A stretch of DNA of 64,000 nucleotides, from positions 4,401,501-4,465,500 of the forward strand of contig NZ_CP141059.1 of NCBI RefSeq assembly GCF_034661235.1. The letters are read 5' to 3'. Positions 7,353-15,351 of the stretch are shown here, piece by piece; position 1 is the first letter of the stretch; every line of letters begins with the position of its first letter. The position numbers were made by a program, and so were the translations under genes. The stretch is from Nocardioides bizhenqiangii (GTDB lineage Bacteria > Actinomycetota > Actinomycetes > Propionibacteriales > Nocardioidaceae). Below the pieces are notes generated by a model. That model saw only the letters and a list, made by a program, of their open reading frames with translations, did no database searches and was not told the origin of the DNA.

Positions 7353-7952
7353 GTGCCCTCGCTCGGTCGGCTGACCCTCCTGATCGGGGGCTGCGTCGTT
7401 CTCGGCGTCGGGGTCGCCCTGTTGCTCACGGCCGATCTCGGGTCCGACGGCTACTCGACGCTCGTCAACGGGATCGCGCTCTCGACCGGTCTGGCGTTCT
7501 GGCTCGCCAACCTGCTCGTCGGCGTGGCCTTCGTCGCCGCCGCTGCGGCGCGGAAGGTCTACCCGGGCATCGGCACCGTCGTGCAGGTCGGGCTCGTGGG
7601 CGTGACCGTCTCGGTGGCGATCGACCTGATGACGACCCCCGACGGCTGGCCGGCCCGGATCGCCTTGCTGGTGGCCGCGTTCCCGGTGCTCGCGCTCGGC
7701 ATCGCGGCGTACCTCGGCAGCCGCACCGGTGCCGGCCCCGCCGAGGCTGCCGGCCTGGCGTGGGACCCGCCGGTGCCGTTCAAGTGGAGCTACAGCGCGG
7801 TCCAGGGCGGCGGCGCGCTGGTCGGCTGGCTGCTGGGCGCCACCATCGGCCCCGGCACCATCGCCGTCATCCTCCTGCTGGGACCACTGGTCGACCTCGC
7901 CGCGCGGATCCTGCGCGTCGACGTGCACCAGAACCAGCCGGTCGAGAGCTGA
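7353..7952 (+). CDS. YczE/YyaS-type integral membrane protein
   Basis: 199 aa with five or more predicted membrane segments: LTLLIGGCVVLGVGVALLL, LAFWLANLLVGVAFVAAAAA, TVVQVGLVGVTVSVAIDL, IALLVAAFPVLALGIAAYLG and TIAVILLLGPLVDLAARIL. The opening GVALLLTADLGSDGYSTLVNGIA is the hallmark of the YczE-like family, whose function is unknown and possibly transport. The GTG lies 6 bases after a TAGGGT box, so it is likely leaderless. The gene faces the helicase gene across a 21-bp tandem repeat. Confidence 0.82.
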   Translation: MPSLGRLTLLIGGCVVLGVGVALLLTADLGSDGYSTLVNGIALSTGLAFWLANLLVGVAFVAAAAARKVYPGIGTVVQVGLVGVTVSVAIDLMTTPDGWPARIALLVAAFPVLALGIAAYLGSRTGAGPAEAAGLAWDPPVPFKWSYSAVQGGGALVGWLLGATIGPGTIAVILLLGPLVDLAARILRVDVHQNQPVES

Positions 7953-7968
7953 CCCGGCTCGTTTGAAC

Positions 7969-8109
7969 GCGACGGGTCGGCGTTCAGATGCGACGGGTCG
8001 GCGTTCAGATGCGACGGGTCGGCGTTCAGATGCGACGGGTCGGCGTTCAGATGCGACGGGTCGGCGTTCAGATGCGACGGGTCGGCGTTCAGATGCGACG
8101 GGTCGGCGT
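7969..8109. repeat. 21-bp tandem repeat, six full copies plus a partial one
   Basis: The unit GCGACGGGTCGGCGTTCAGAT starts at 7969, 7990, 8011, 8032, 8053, 8074 and 8095; the last copy is cut after 15 bases by the helicase stop codon. Copies appear identical. Each unit carries a small CGAC-GG-GTCG stem. The array fills the space between two convergent genes, and its unit of 21 keeps every frame open. Confidence 0.95.
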
Positions 8110-9821
8110 CAGTCGCGGGGCTTGCGAGAGCCCTTGTTGGGCGGGCCGTAGTCGCGCTGGAGCTCGATCAGCTTGCCGCTGATCCGCGTCGTCTTGAGCT
8201 TCTCCCACACCGGCCCGGGCAGCTTGGCCGGCAGCTCGACGATGGAGTAGTCGGGCCGGATGGTGATCCGGCCGAAGTCGTTGCGGCCGAGGCCGCCCTC
8301 GTTGGCCAGGGCACCGACGATCTGACGCGGCTCGACCCGGTGGCGCTTGCCGACCGCGATCTTGTACGACGCCATCGGCTTGTCGGACGGGCGACGGGGA
8401 CCGCGGTCGGCGCGGCCCCGGTCAGCACCGTCGCGCGCGCCGCGGTCGTCGTACTCCCGCTTCGGGCGCTCGGGCGCCTCCTCCAGCACCAGCGGGCTGT
8501 CGCCGTGGAGCACGATCGCCAGTGCCGCGGCGACGTCGGCCTCGGGGACGTCGTTGTTCTTGACGTAGTGGCCGATCACGTCGCGGAAGAACCCGATCTG
8601 CGGCGACTCGAGCGCGGCCGTGATCCGGTCGTCGAACCGCGCCAGCCGGGTGGCGTTGACGTCGCCGACGCTCGGGAGCTGCATCTGGGTGAGCGGCTGC
8701 CGGGTGGCCTTCTCGATGTGCTTGAGGAGGTAGCGCTCGCGCGGGGTGACGAACGAGATCGCGTCGCCGCTCCGCCCGGCGCGGCCGGTGCGGCCGATCC
8801 GGTGCACGTAGGACTCGGTGTCAGTGGGGATGTCGTAGTTGACGACGTGGGTGATCCGCTCGACGTCGAGGCCGCGGGCGGCGACGTCGGTGGCGACGAG
8901 GATGTCGAGCTTGCCGGCCTTGAGCTGGTTGACGGTCCGCTCGCGGACCGCCTGCGGCACGTCGCCGTTGATGGCGGTCGCGCCGAAGCCACGGGCGCGC
9001 AGCTTCTCCGCGAGGGTCTCGGTCTCGTTCTTGGTCCGGACGAAGACGATCATCCCCTCGAAGTTCTCGACCTCGAGGATCCGGGTGAGGGCGTCGACCT
9101 TCTGCGGGTAGCTGCAGATGAGGTACCGCTGGGCGATGTTGTCGGCGGTGCGGGTCTTCCGCTCGATGGAGATCTCGACCGGGTCGTGGAGGTACTTCTG
9201 CGACAGCGTCCGGATCTGCTTCGGCATCGTCGCCGAGAACAGCGCGACCTGCTTGGAGTCCGGGGTGTCGGCCAGGATCGTCTCGACGTCCTCCGCGAAG
9301 CCCATGTTGAGCATCTCGTCGGCCTCGTCGAGCACCAGGAACCGCAGTTGAGTGAGGTCGAGGGTGCCCTTGTCGAGGTGGTCCATGATCCGGCCGGGAG
9401 TCCCGACCACGATGTGCACACCGCGCCGCAGCGCCGAGAGCTGGACGCCGTACCCCTGGCCGCCGTAGACCGGCAGCACGTGCACGCCCCTGGTGGTGGA
9501 CGCGTACTTCTCGAACGCCTCGCAGACCTGCAGCGCCAGCTCACGGGTCGGCGCGAGCACCAGGGCCTGCGGTGACTTCTGAGAGAGGTCGAGCCGGTCG
9601 AGGATCGGTAGCGCGAACGCCGCCGTCTTGCCGGTGCCGGTCTGGGCGAGGCCGATGACGTCGCGGCCCTCGAGGAGGTGCGGGATGGTCTGCGTCTGGA
9701 TCGCCGACGGCGACTCGTAGCCCACGTCGGAGAGCGCCTTCAGCACCTTGGTGCCGAGGCCGAGGTCGCCGAAACCCGGGGCGTCGTCGGTGGGGGCGGG
9801 GTCAGGTGCTACGTCATTCAC
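8109..9821 (-). CDS. DEAD-box ATP-dependent RNA helicase, DeaD/CsdA type
   Basis: RNA unwinding in ribosome assembly and mRNA turnover, often cold-induced. 570 aa from GTG 9821. All helicase motifs are visible: Q-motif GYESPSAIQTQTIP, AQTGTGKT, PTREL, TPGR, DEAD, SAT and HRIGRTGRAGR. After a charged linker (about 440-480) comes a DbpA-type RNA-binding domain (YKIAVGKRHRVEPRQIVGAL to the end), which marks the DeaD group. An upstream in-frame ATG at 9938 would add an Arg/Cys-rich stretch unlike the family. The stop touches the tandem repeat. Confidence 0.93.
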   Translation of the reverse strand: MNDVAPDPAPTDDAPGFGDLGLGTKVLKALSDVGYESPSAIQTQTIPHLLEGRDVIGLAQTGTGKTAAFALPILDRLDLSQKSPQALVLAPTRELALQVCEAFEKYASTTRGVHVLPVYGGQGYGVQLSALRRGVHIVVGTPGRIMDHLDKGTLDLTQLRFLVLDEADEMLNMGFAEDVETILADTPDSKQVALFSATMPKQIRTLSQKYLHDPVEISIERKTRTADNIAQRYLICSYPQKVDALTRILEVENFEGMIVFVRTKNETETLAEKLRARGFGATAINGDVPQAVRERTVNQLKAGKLDILVATDVAARGLDVERITHVVNYDIPTDTESYVHRIGRTGRAGRSGDAISFVTPRERYLLKHIEKATRQPLTQMQLPSVGDVNATRLARFDDRITAALESPQIGFFRDVIGHYVKNNDVPEADVAAALAIVLHGDSPLVLEEAPERPKREYDDRGARDGADRGRADRGPRRPSDKPMASYKIAVGKRHRVEPRQIVGALANEGGLGRNDFGRITIRPDYSIVELPAKLPGPVWEKLKTTRISGKLIELQRDYGPPNKGSRKPRD

Positions 9822-9991
9822 CCGACAACGGTAGTCGCGGAGGCAACACCTGGCGCATTCGTCGTCGCGGTGCGCTGGGTCACCTGTGCACCACGGCCGG
9901 CGCTCGCCGCGGCTGCGATGTCCGTTTCCCGCGCGCAAGCGAGGGCCGATCCCCGCCAGCGCCGCACGTCTCGGGCCGCCACGCTGGACAC

Positions 9992-10795
9992 ATGGACCTG
10001 ATGCTGAACGACAAGGTGGCAGTGGTGACCGGCGCGTCGCAGGGGATCGGGCTGGCGACGGCCCTGACCCTCCGCGCAGAGGGCGCGGCGGTGGTCGCGG
10101 TGTCCCGGAGCCGTTCGCCCCGGCTCGAGGCGGCGCTCGACGACTCGCTCGTCCACGTGCCGGCCGACCTCGCCAGCATCGACGGCCCGGGCCGGGCAGT
10201 GGCCGCCGCGGTCGAGCGGTTCGGTCGCCTCGACGTCCTGGTCAACAACGTCGGCGGGCCCCCGCCGGGCGTCACCATGCCGCGGTTCTCCTTCGACCTC
10301 CTCGACGACGCGGACTGGGCCGCGATGCTGGACTTCAACCTGCTGAGCGCGGTGCGGGCGGTGCGAGCCGCACTGCCGCACCTGCTCGAGCGGGGCGGCT
10401 CGATCGTGAACGTGTCCTCCACGCACGCCCACGTCCCGAGTGCCATCAACGTCGACTACGGCGCCGCCAAGGCCGGCCTCGGCAACCTGACCCAGGCGCT
10501 GTCGGAGGAGTACGGCCCGCGCGGAGTCCGCGTCAACACGGTGACCCCAGGACCGGTGCGCACGTGGTGGTGGACCAAGGACGGCGGCGCGGCCGACGTG
10601 CTCGCCGCGGCGACCGGCCATGACCGCGACACCGTGCTCGACCAGGCCGCGCCGGACCTGATGAGCCTGACCACCGGCCGGCTGATCGAGCCGCAGGAGG
10701 TCGCCGACGTCATCGCACTGCTGGCCTCCCCGCGGTCGGCGAGCACGACCGGCTCCGACTTCGTCGTGGACGCCGGGCTGCGCAAGGCGGTCTGA
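9992..10795 (+). CDS. Short-chain dehydrogenase/reductase
   Basis: NAD(P)-dependent oxidoreductase, 267 aa from ATG 9992. It has the TGASQGIG cofactor motif near residue 13, NNVGG near 83, the catalytic Ser of VNVSSTHAHV, and Y-G-A-A-K (Tyr and Lys). The C-terminus SDFVVDAGLRKAV is standard. The substrate is unknown. The longer open frame starting at 9806 adds sequence without SDR character. It converges on glmS with a 4-bp gap. Confidence 0.9.
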   Translation: MDLMLNDKVAVVTGASQGIGLATALTLRAEGAAVVAVSRSRSPRLEAALDDSLVHVPADLASIDGPGRAVAAAVERFGRLDVLVNNVGGPPPGVTMPRFSFDLLDDADWAAMLDFNLLSAVRAVRAALPHLLERGGSIVNVSSTHAHVPSAINVDYGAAKAGLGNLTQALSEEYGPRGVRVNTVTPGPVRTWWWTKDGGAADVLAAATGHDRDTVLDQAAPDLMSLTTGRLIEPQEVADVIALLASPRSASTTGSDFVVDAGLRKAV

Positions 10796-10799
10796 GCAC

Positions 10800-12638
10800 C
10801 TACTCGACGGTGACCGACTTGGCGAGGTTGCGCGGCTTGTCGATGTCGTGTCCCAGTCGCTTCGCCGCGTGGTAGGCGAGCAGCTGCAGCGGGACGGTCA
10901 GCAGGATCGGGTCGAGCTCCCGCTCGCTCCGGGGTACGACGATCCGCTCGACTCCCTCGTCGGGGAGGCCCTCGAGCGAGACCTCTTCGTGGGTGACGAC
11001 GACCAGCGGCCCGCCGCGGGCGGCGATCTCGTGGAGGGCCGCCACGTTGCGCTCGACCAGCTCGTCGTCGGGGACGATCGCGACCGTCGGGACGTCCGGG
11101 TTGATCAGCGCGAGCGGCCCGTGCTTGAGCTCGGAGGTCTGGTAGGCCTCGGCGTGGCGGTAGCTGATCTCCTTGAACTTCTGCGCACCCTCGCGGGCGA
11201 CGGGGAAGCCGCGCACCCGGCCGACGAAGAACAGGCTCTCGGCCTCGGCCAGCCGTTCCGCCACTGCCTCGAGCTGCTCCTCGGTCGCGAGGATCTCCTC
11301 GATCTTGCGGGGCAGCGCCTCGAGTCCGGCGATCAGCCGCCGGCCGTCGGCGATCGACAGGTCACGGACCCGGCCGAGCTGGAGCGCGAGCATCGCGAAG
11401 CCCAGGAACATGTTGGTGAGCGCCTTGGTCGACGCGACCGCGACCTCTGGCCCCGCGTGCAGGTAGATGCCGCCGTCGACCTCGCGGGCGATCGCCGAGC
11501 CGACCACGTTGACCAGGCCGATGACGTAGCCGCCCTTGCGCCGGATCTCCTGCACCGCCAGGAGGGTGTCGATGGTCTCCCCCGACTGGCTGACCGCGAC
11601 GTAGAGGGTGTCCGGCTCGATGATCGGGTTGCGGTAGCGGAACTCCGACGCAGCCTCGGCATCTGCCGGGACCCGCGCGAGGTCCTCGAGCAGCTCGGCG
11701 CCCATCTGGCCGACGTAGTAGGCAGATCCGCACCCGAGCACCTTGACCCGGCGGATCGCCCGCAGTTCGCGGGCGTCGAGGTTGAGCCCGCCGAGGTGAC
11801 CGGTGGCGAACCGGTCGTCGAGCCGGCCGCGCAGCACCCGCTCGGCGGCAGCCGGCTGCTCGAGGATCTCCTTGTGCATGAACGACTCGTGCTCGCCGGC
11901 GTCGTAGGCCGCCGGGTCGACGTCGACGATCGCGGGCCGCCGGTCGGTGGCGGAGAGACCGCTGGCCTCGAGGCGGTACGTCGTGAAGCCGCCCGCGGTG
12001 ATGGTCGCCATCTCTCCGTCGTCGAGGTGGGCGACCGTTGTCGTGTAGCGCACCAGCGCCGCCAGGTCGGACGCGACGTGCATCTCCTTGTCGCCGACCC
12101 CGATGATCAGCGGGCTGCCGTTGCGCGCGACCACGATCCGGTCGGGGAAGTCGACATGGACCACCGCGACGCCGTACGTCCCGTGGATCCGGCCCAGCGC
12201 CTCGGCCACCTTGTCCTCGAGGGTGTCGGCGTCCGAGCGCGCGACCAGGTGGGCGATCACCTCGGTGTCGGTGTCGGAGACCAGGTCGACCCCGGCCGCG
12301 GCGAGCTCGTCGCGCAGCGCCGCCGCGTTGTCGATGATCCCGTTGTGCACGACGGCGACCAGCTCCTTGCTGTCGGCGTGCGGATGCGCGTTGGTGTCGT
12401 TGGCGGGGCCGTGGGTCGCCCAGCGGGTGTGGCCGATGCCGACCTTGCCGCTGAACCGCTTCGGCAGCTGCTCGCCCAGGTCACGCACCCGCCCGGCCCG
12501 CTTGGCGAGCCGGATGCCAGAAGGGCCGAGCACGGCCACGCCCGCCGAGTCGTAGCCACGGTGCTCGAGGCGGCCGAGCCCCTCCAAGAGCAGCGGGGCC
12601 GCCTGGTGGGTGCCGAGGTATCCGACGATGCCGCACAT
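10800..12638 (-). CDS. glmS: Glutamine-fructose-6-phosphate aminotransferase (isomerizing)
   Basis: Makes glucosamine-6-phosphate from fructose-6-phosphate and glutamine, the first step of UDP-GlcNAc and peptidoglycan precursor synthesis. 612 aa, usual length. It starts MCGIVGYLG with Cys2 as the glutaminase nucleophile, followed by GHTRWATHG. Two SIS sugar-binding domains follow (CGSAYYVG and SQSGETIDTLLA in the first, FFVGRG-like FFVGRVRGFPVAREGAQKF in the second). The end NLAKSVTVE is typical. A small gene lies 13 bp upstream in the same direction. No glmS ribozyme is recognisable upstream. Confidence 0.98.
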   Translation of the reverse strand: MCGIVGYLGTHQAAPLLLEGLGRLEHRGYDSAGVAVLGPSGIRLAKRAGRVRDLGEQLPKRFSGKVGIGHTRWATHGPANDTNAHPHADSKELVAVVHNGIIDNAAALRDELAAAGVDLVSDTDTEVIAHLVARSDADTLEDKVAEALGRIHGTYGVAVVHVDFPDRIVVARNGSPLIIGVGDKEMHVASDLAALVRYTTTVAHLDDGEMATITAGGFTTYRLEASGLSATDRRPAIVDVDPAAYDAGEHESFMHKEILEQPAAAERVLRGRLDDRFATGHLGGLNLDARELRAIRRVKVLGCGSAYYVGQMGAELLEDLARVPADAEAASEFRYRNPIIEPDTLYVAVSQSGETIDTLLAVQEIRRKGGYVIGLVNVVGSAIAREVDGGIYLHAGPEVAVASTKALTNMFLGFAMLALQLGRVRDLSIADGRRLIAGLEALPRKIEEILATEEQLEAVAERLAEAESLFFVGRVRGFPVAREGAQKFKEISYRHAEAYQTSELKHGPLALINPDVPTVAIVPDDELVERNVAALHEIAARGGPLVVVTHEEVSLEGLPDEGVERIVVPRSERELDPILLTVPLQLLAYHAAKRLGHDIDKPRNLAKSVTVE

Positions 12639-12651
12639 GGTTCAAGGTTTC

Positions 12652-12915
12652 CTATCCATAGATGATCCGGCGCAGTTGACGCTCGGACAGGTCGGGCGCC
12701 GCGACCAGGCGGTCGGCCAGCTCGTCGCGCAGGAGGGTGAAGATGTCGGCGTTCTTGGCACCGCGGAGCTTGAGCTCGGCGTGCCGACGCCGCACGTAGG
12801 CCTCCACCGGCTCGTGGTGGAACGCCAGCACGTCCTCGATCACCCGGGTGGCGTCGGCCGGCACGAGTCCGGTCGTCGCCACGACGTGGCGCACGAGACG
12901 GGGATCGACGGGCAC
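12652..12915 (-). CDS. Small conserved-looking protein upstream of glmS
   Basis: 87 aa from GTG 12915. It is largely alpha-helical and charged, ending DLSERQLRRIIYG, with a middle FHHEPVEAYVRRRHAELKLRG and NADIFTLLRDELADRLV. I recognise no named domain. It is 13 bp from glmS and so very probably co-transcribed with it. A longer open frame to 13293 runs antisense into the glycosyltransferase and has no coding character, so the GTG is preferred. A role in amino-sugar synthesis is only inferred from position. Confidence 0.7.
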   Translation of the reverse strand: MPVDPRLVRHVVATTGLVPADATRVIEDVLAFHHEPVEAYVRRRHAELKLRGAKNADIFTLLRDELADRLVAAPDLSERQLRRIIYG

Positions 12916-13043
12916 GCGTCGATGATCGACCCTTGGGCCACCCAATGCCAAGTTCCTGCCCGAATTCGGGCACAAAGCGCTTGATCGGTACTTCCCGCCG
13001 TGGCGGAGCCCCTTGCCGAAACGCGCGCACGTAGGGTGTCCGC

Positions 13044-13085
13044 ATGAAGCGCACCCTCGGTCCGGGCACGCCGTTCCTGTCATGA
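13044..13085 (+). CDS. Putative 13-codon leader peptide coupled to the glycosyltransferase
   Basis: ATG at 13044 opens a frame reading MKRTLGPGTPFLS and stops with TGA at 13083-13085, overlapping the glycosyltransferase start as ATGA. A TAGGGT box (13032-13037) ends exactly 6 bases before the ATG, the spacing of leaderless actinobacterial transcripts, so ribosomes would start on this peptide first and reach the glycosyltransferase by coupling. No ribosome site is evident for 13082 itself. It could instead be chance. Confidence 0.45.
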   Translation: MKRTLGPGTPFLS

Positions 13086-14251
13086 CCGAAGGTGATGCCG
13101 GGAAGCCGTCCGCCGCCGGCCGGGTCTGCACGGTGACGACCCTCTGGGACTCCCTCGACAACGTCCGGCAGTTCGTGGCCCGTAACCTCGCGGCCGGGGC
13201 GGACCACATGTTCATCTTCCTGGACGCGCCGGCTCCGGACGTCGGGGAGTACCTCGAGGGCCTCGACGCGGTCACGGTCGTCCGCACCGGCAAGCGCTAC
13301 TGGCGCGGCCACCGGCCGGACGACCTGAACGTCCGCCAGATCGTCAACGCCAACACGGCGAGCTACCTGCTGAGCCCGTTCGACTCCGTGCGGTGGCTCT
13401 TCCACATCGACGGGGACGAGGTGCTCGACATCGACCGCGACGAGCTCCTGTCGAGCGACGCACCGGTGGCCCGCCTGTCCGTGCTGGAGTCCGTCAGCCG
13501 GGCCCACTGGGACGGCCCCGTCGACAGGTTCAAGCGCACGCCGACCCCCGAGGAGCTGGTCCGGTTGACTCGGCTCGGCGTGATCCCGCGTCCCCACCTC
13601 CACGAGTACTTCCACGGCCACATCCGGGGCAAGGTCGGGATGCGGCCGACCCTGGACCTCCGGCTGAGCATCCACAACGTCTTTACCCGAGCCGGCGAGC
13701 GGGTCGTGGCACAGCCGTCCCCCGAGTGGCACGTCCTCCACTACGACTGCTGGTCGAGCGAGGAGTTCCTGCGTAAGTGGGCCTCGCCGATGGCGAGCCG
13801 GAAGGCGAAGTTCGCCGGCAGACGCGGGCGGCTGCGGGATGCCGTGAACGCCGTCCTCGACACTCCGTCGCTCGCCGACGAGGAACGTGACCGGCGGTTG
13901 ATGGACATCTACAACACGTACATCGCCGACGACGTCACCGCCCTCGAGGAGGCCGGGCTCCTGGTCGCGCCCCGCTCCGACCTCCACACACCCCGGGGCC
14001 TGGGTCCCGACCGGGAGGCCGTGCACCGGCTGCTCGACCACCTCGTGTCGGTCGAACGGCGCTACTTCATGTCCCCGCGCAGGAAGGCACACCCGCGCGA
14101 GCTGTTCGAGGAGCTGCTGCGGAGCGGTTCCCTCGACGCCGATCTGCAGTCGCGGCTGGCCGCCACGCTGGCACGACCGCCGGCGACGGTGGCGACGGTG
14201 GCGGATTCGGACGGCGCCGAGCGGCGAAATGGAGGGACCGACCGCTCCTGA
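13082..14251 (+). CDS. Glycosyltransferase (GT2/GT92-like fold)
   Basis: 389 aa from ATG 13082. The N-terminal half has the pattern of the glycosyl-transferase-2-type proteins that act on surface glycans: VTTLWDSLDNVRQFVARNLAAGADHMFIFLD, then a D-x-D-like HIDGDEVLDID around residue 112 and a later acceptor-region His cluster (EWHVLHYDCW). No membrane segment is visible. The donor and acceptor sugars cannot be told from sequence. It is probably translated by coupling to the leader peptide at 13044. The C-terminal 25 residues are Ala/Thr-rich and poorly ordered. Confidence 0.8.
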   Translation: MTEGDAGKPSAAGRVCTVTTLWDSLDNVRQFVARNLAAGADHMFIFLDAPAPDVGEYLEGLDAVTVVRTGKRYWRGHRPDDLNVRQIVNANTASYLLSPFDSVRWLFHIDGDEVLDIDRDELLSSDAPVARLSVLESVSRAHWDGPVDRFKRTPTPEELVRLTRLGVIPRPHLHEYFHGHIRGKVGMRPTLDLRLSIHNVFTRAGERVVAQPSPEWHVLHYDCWSSEEFLRKWASPMASRKAKFAGRRGRLRDAVNAVLDTPSLADEERDRRLMDIYNTYIADDVTALEEAGLLVAPRSDLHTPRGLGPDREAVHRLLDHLVSVERRYFMSPRRKAHPRELFEELLRSGSLDADLQSRLAATLARPPATVATVADSDGAERRNGGTDRS

Positions 14252-14362
14252 GGCACCGGTCGGTCGCCAGGTGGGGCGGGCGGCGCTCATCTGCCCGTTA
14301 ACTGTCGGTCCAAGTGGGGGCTGTGGTATCTTGGTGAACAGACGGTGAACAGGAGGTTGCCC

Positions 14363-14527
14363 ATGTACGACGTGACGATGACTGAACGGGTGTCGAGCGT
14401 CCCCCAGCCCGCGCATCTCGAGATGCGCTGGCTCCCGGTGACCGATGCACAAGGCACCACCCGCATGCAGGCTGTCTGGATCGAGGCCGGCGCAGCGATG
14501 CCCGTCGCGCCGCACCACGCGGCGTGA
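14363..14527 (+). CDS. 54-aa small protein gene with its own terminator
   Basis: ATG 14363 lies 7 bases after AGGAGG, a near-perfect ribosome site. The product includes PAHLEMRWLPVTDAQGTTRMQAVWIEAG, an ordered-looking beta-rich core, and ends in APHHAA. A 9-bp direct repeat GGTGAACAG (14333 and 14344) overlaps the leader, and a strong terminator follows at 14567. I do not recognise a family. The strong signals argue it is expressed at a high level as a single gene. Confidence 0.7.
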   Translation: MYDVTMTERVSSVPQPAHLEMRWLPVTDAQGTTRMQAVWIEAGAAMPVAPHHAA

Positions 14528-14566
14528 CGCACGACCGCTAGCAGCAAGCCGGCCTGCCGGTCCCAC

Positions 14567-14610
14567 CCGAGGGATCGCGTCCATCGAGGACGCGGTCCCT
14601 CGGCGTTTTT
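14567..14610 (+). terminator. Rho-independent terminator
   Basis: CCGAGGGA (14567-14574) pairs with TCCCTCGG (14596-14603) and CGCGTCC (14576-14582) with GGACGCG (14588-14594), followed by CGTTTTT. It ends the 54-aa gene. Confidence 0.9.
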
Positions 14611-14628
14611 GCGTCGCCCTTGCGTCGA

Positions 14629-14644
14629 CGTGACCCAGGTCACA
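14629..14644. promoter_or_regulatory. CRP/GlxR-like binding site upstream of yceI
   Basis: CGTGACCCAGGTCACA fits TGTGA-N6-TCACA except for the first base. It lies 89 bp before the YceI start. It is the same class of site as 3711-3726. Confidence 0.45.
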
Positions 14645-14661
14645 TCATCTTCGACGGAATA

Positions 14662-14673
14662 GGACCATGGTCC
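14662..14673. promoter_or_regulatory. 12-bp palindrome upstream of yceI
   Basis: GGACCATGGTCC, perfect palindrome in the leader/promoter region between the CRP-like site and the YceI gene. It may be an operator; no partner regulator is adjacent. Confidence 0.35.
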
Positions 14674-14733
14674 GCTTTGGTTCAGTTGATTGAGAGTTCA
14701 ACCAACCACGATCACCCGATCCCAGGAGGAACC

Positions 14734-15294
14734 ATGACCGAGACCCTCATCCCCGCACTGACCGACATCGCCGGCGACTACACCATCGACACCTCGCACA
14801 GCCGGCTCGGCTTCGTCGCCCGGCACGCGATGGTGACCAAGGTCCGCGGCTCGTTCGAAGAGTGGCAGGGCACCGCCCACATCGACACCGCCAACCCGGC
14901 CAACTCGTGGGTCAAGCTGACGATCAACGCCCCCAGCGTCGCCACCGGCAGCGCCGACCGCGACGGCCACCTCAAGTCGGCCGACTTCTTCGACGTCGAG
15001 AACTTCCCCGAGCTGACGTTCGCCTCGACCGCCGTCAGCCGCGACGGCGACGAGTGGACCATCGCCGGCGACCTCACCATCAAGGACGTCACCCACCCCG
15101 TCACGATCGAGTTCGAGGAGGGCGGCTCCGCCAAGGACCCGTTCGGCAACCTCCGGGTCGGCTTCGAGGGCGAGACCACCGTCAACCGCAAGGACTGGGG
15201 CCTCACCTGGAACGCCGCGCTCGAGACCGGCGGCATCCTGGTCTCCGAGAAGATCAAGCTCGAGTTCGACATCTCGGCGATCCGCAACGCCTGA
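14734..15294 (+). CDS. YceI-family lipid/isoprenoid-binding protein
   Basis: 186 aa, ATG behind AGGAGGA. The YceI beta-barrel pattern is clear: Y-x-I-D-x-x-H-S (YTIDTSHSRLGFVARHAMVTKVRGSF), DVENFPELTF, and a W-x-I-x-G-D-L-T-I-K-D-V segment, ending KIKLEFDISAIRN. Family members bind polyisoprenoid or amide lipids. There is no signal peptide, so this copy is probably cytosolic. An open frame to 14620 runs into the terminator region and is rejected. Control may be by the CRP-like site and palindrome upstream. Confidence 0.93.
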   Translation: MTETLIPALTDIAGDYTIDTSHSRLGFVARHAMVTKVRGSFEEWQGTAHIDTANPANSWVKLTINAPSVATGSADRDGHLKSADFFDVENFPELTFASTAVSRDGDEWTIAGDLTIKDVTHPVTIEFEEGGSAKDPFGNLRVGFEGETTVNRKDWGLTWNAALETGGILVSEKIKLEFDISAIRNA

Positions 15295-15351
15295 TCGACC
15301 TGCACGAAAACCGATCGCGGCAGCGCACCCGGGTGGAGCAGACTCCCCCGG

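Noticed and set aside
7969..8109. CRISPR-like array
   Set aside because: Units of 21 bp abut directly with no unique spacers, and no cas gene is present. It is a plain tandem repeat.
12639..12651. glmS ribozyme upstream of glmS
   Set aside because: The gap to the upstream gene is 13 bases and the upstream gene covers the rest; there is no room for or likeness to the ribozyme.
10848..12665. 605-codon plus-strand open frame
   Set aside because: Antisense shadow of glmS.
12257..14584. 775-codon minus-strand open frame
   Set aside because: It covers the glycosyltransferase antisense and the start of glmS in the wrong frame; no motif supports it.
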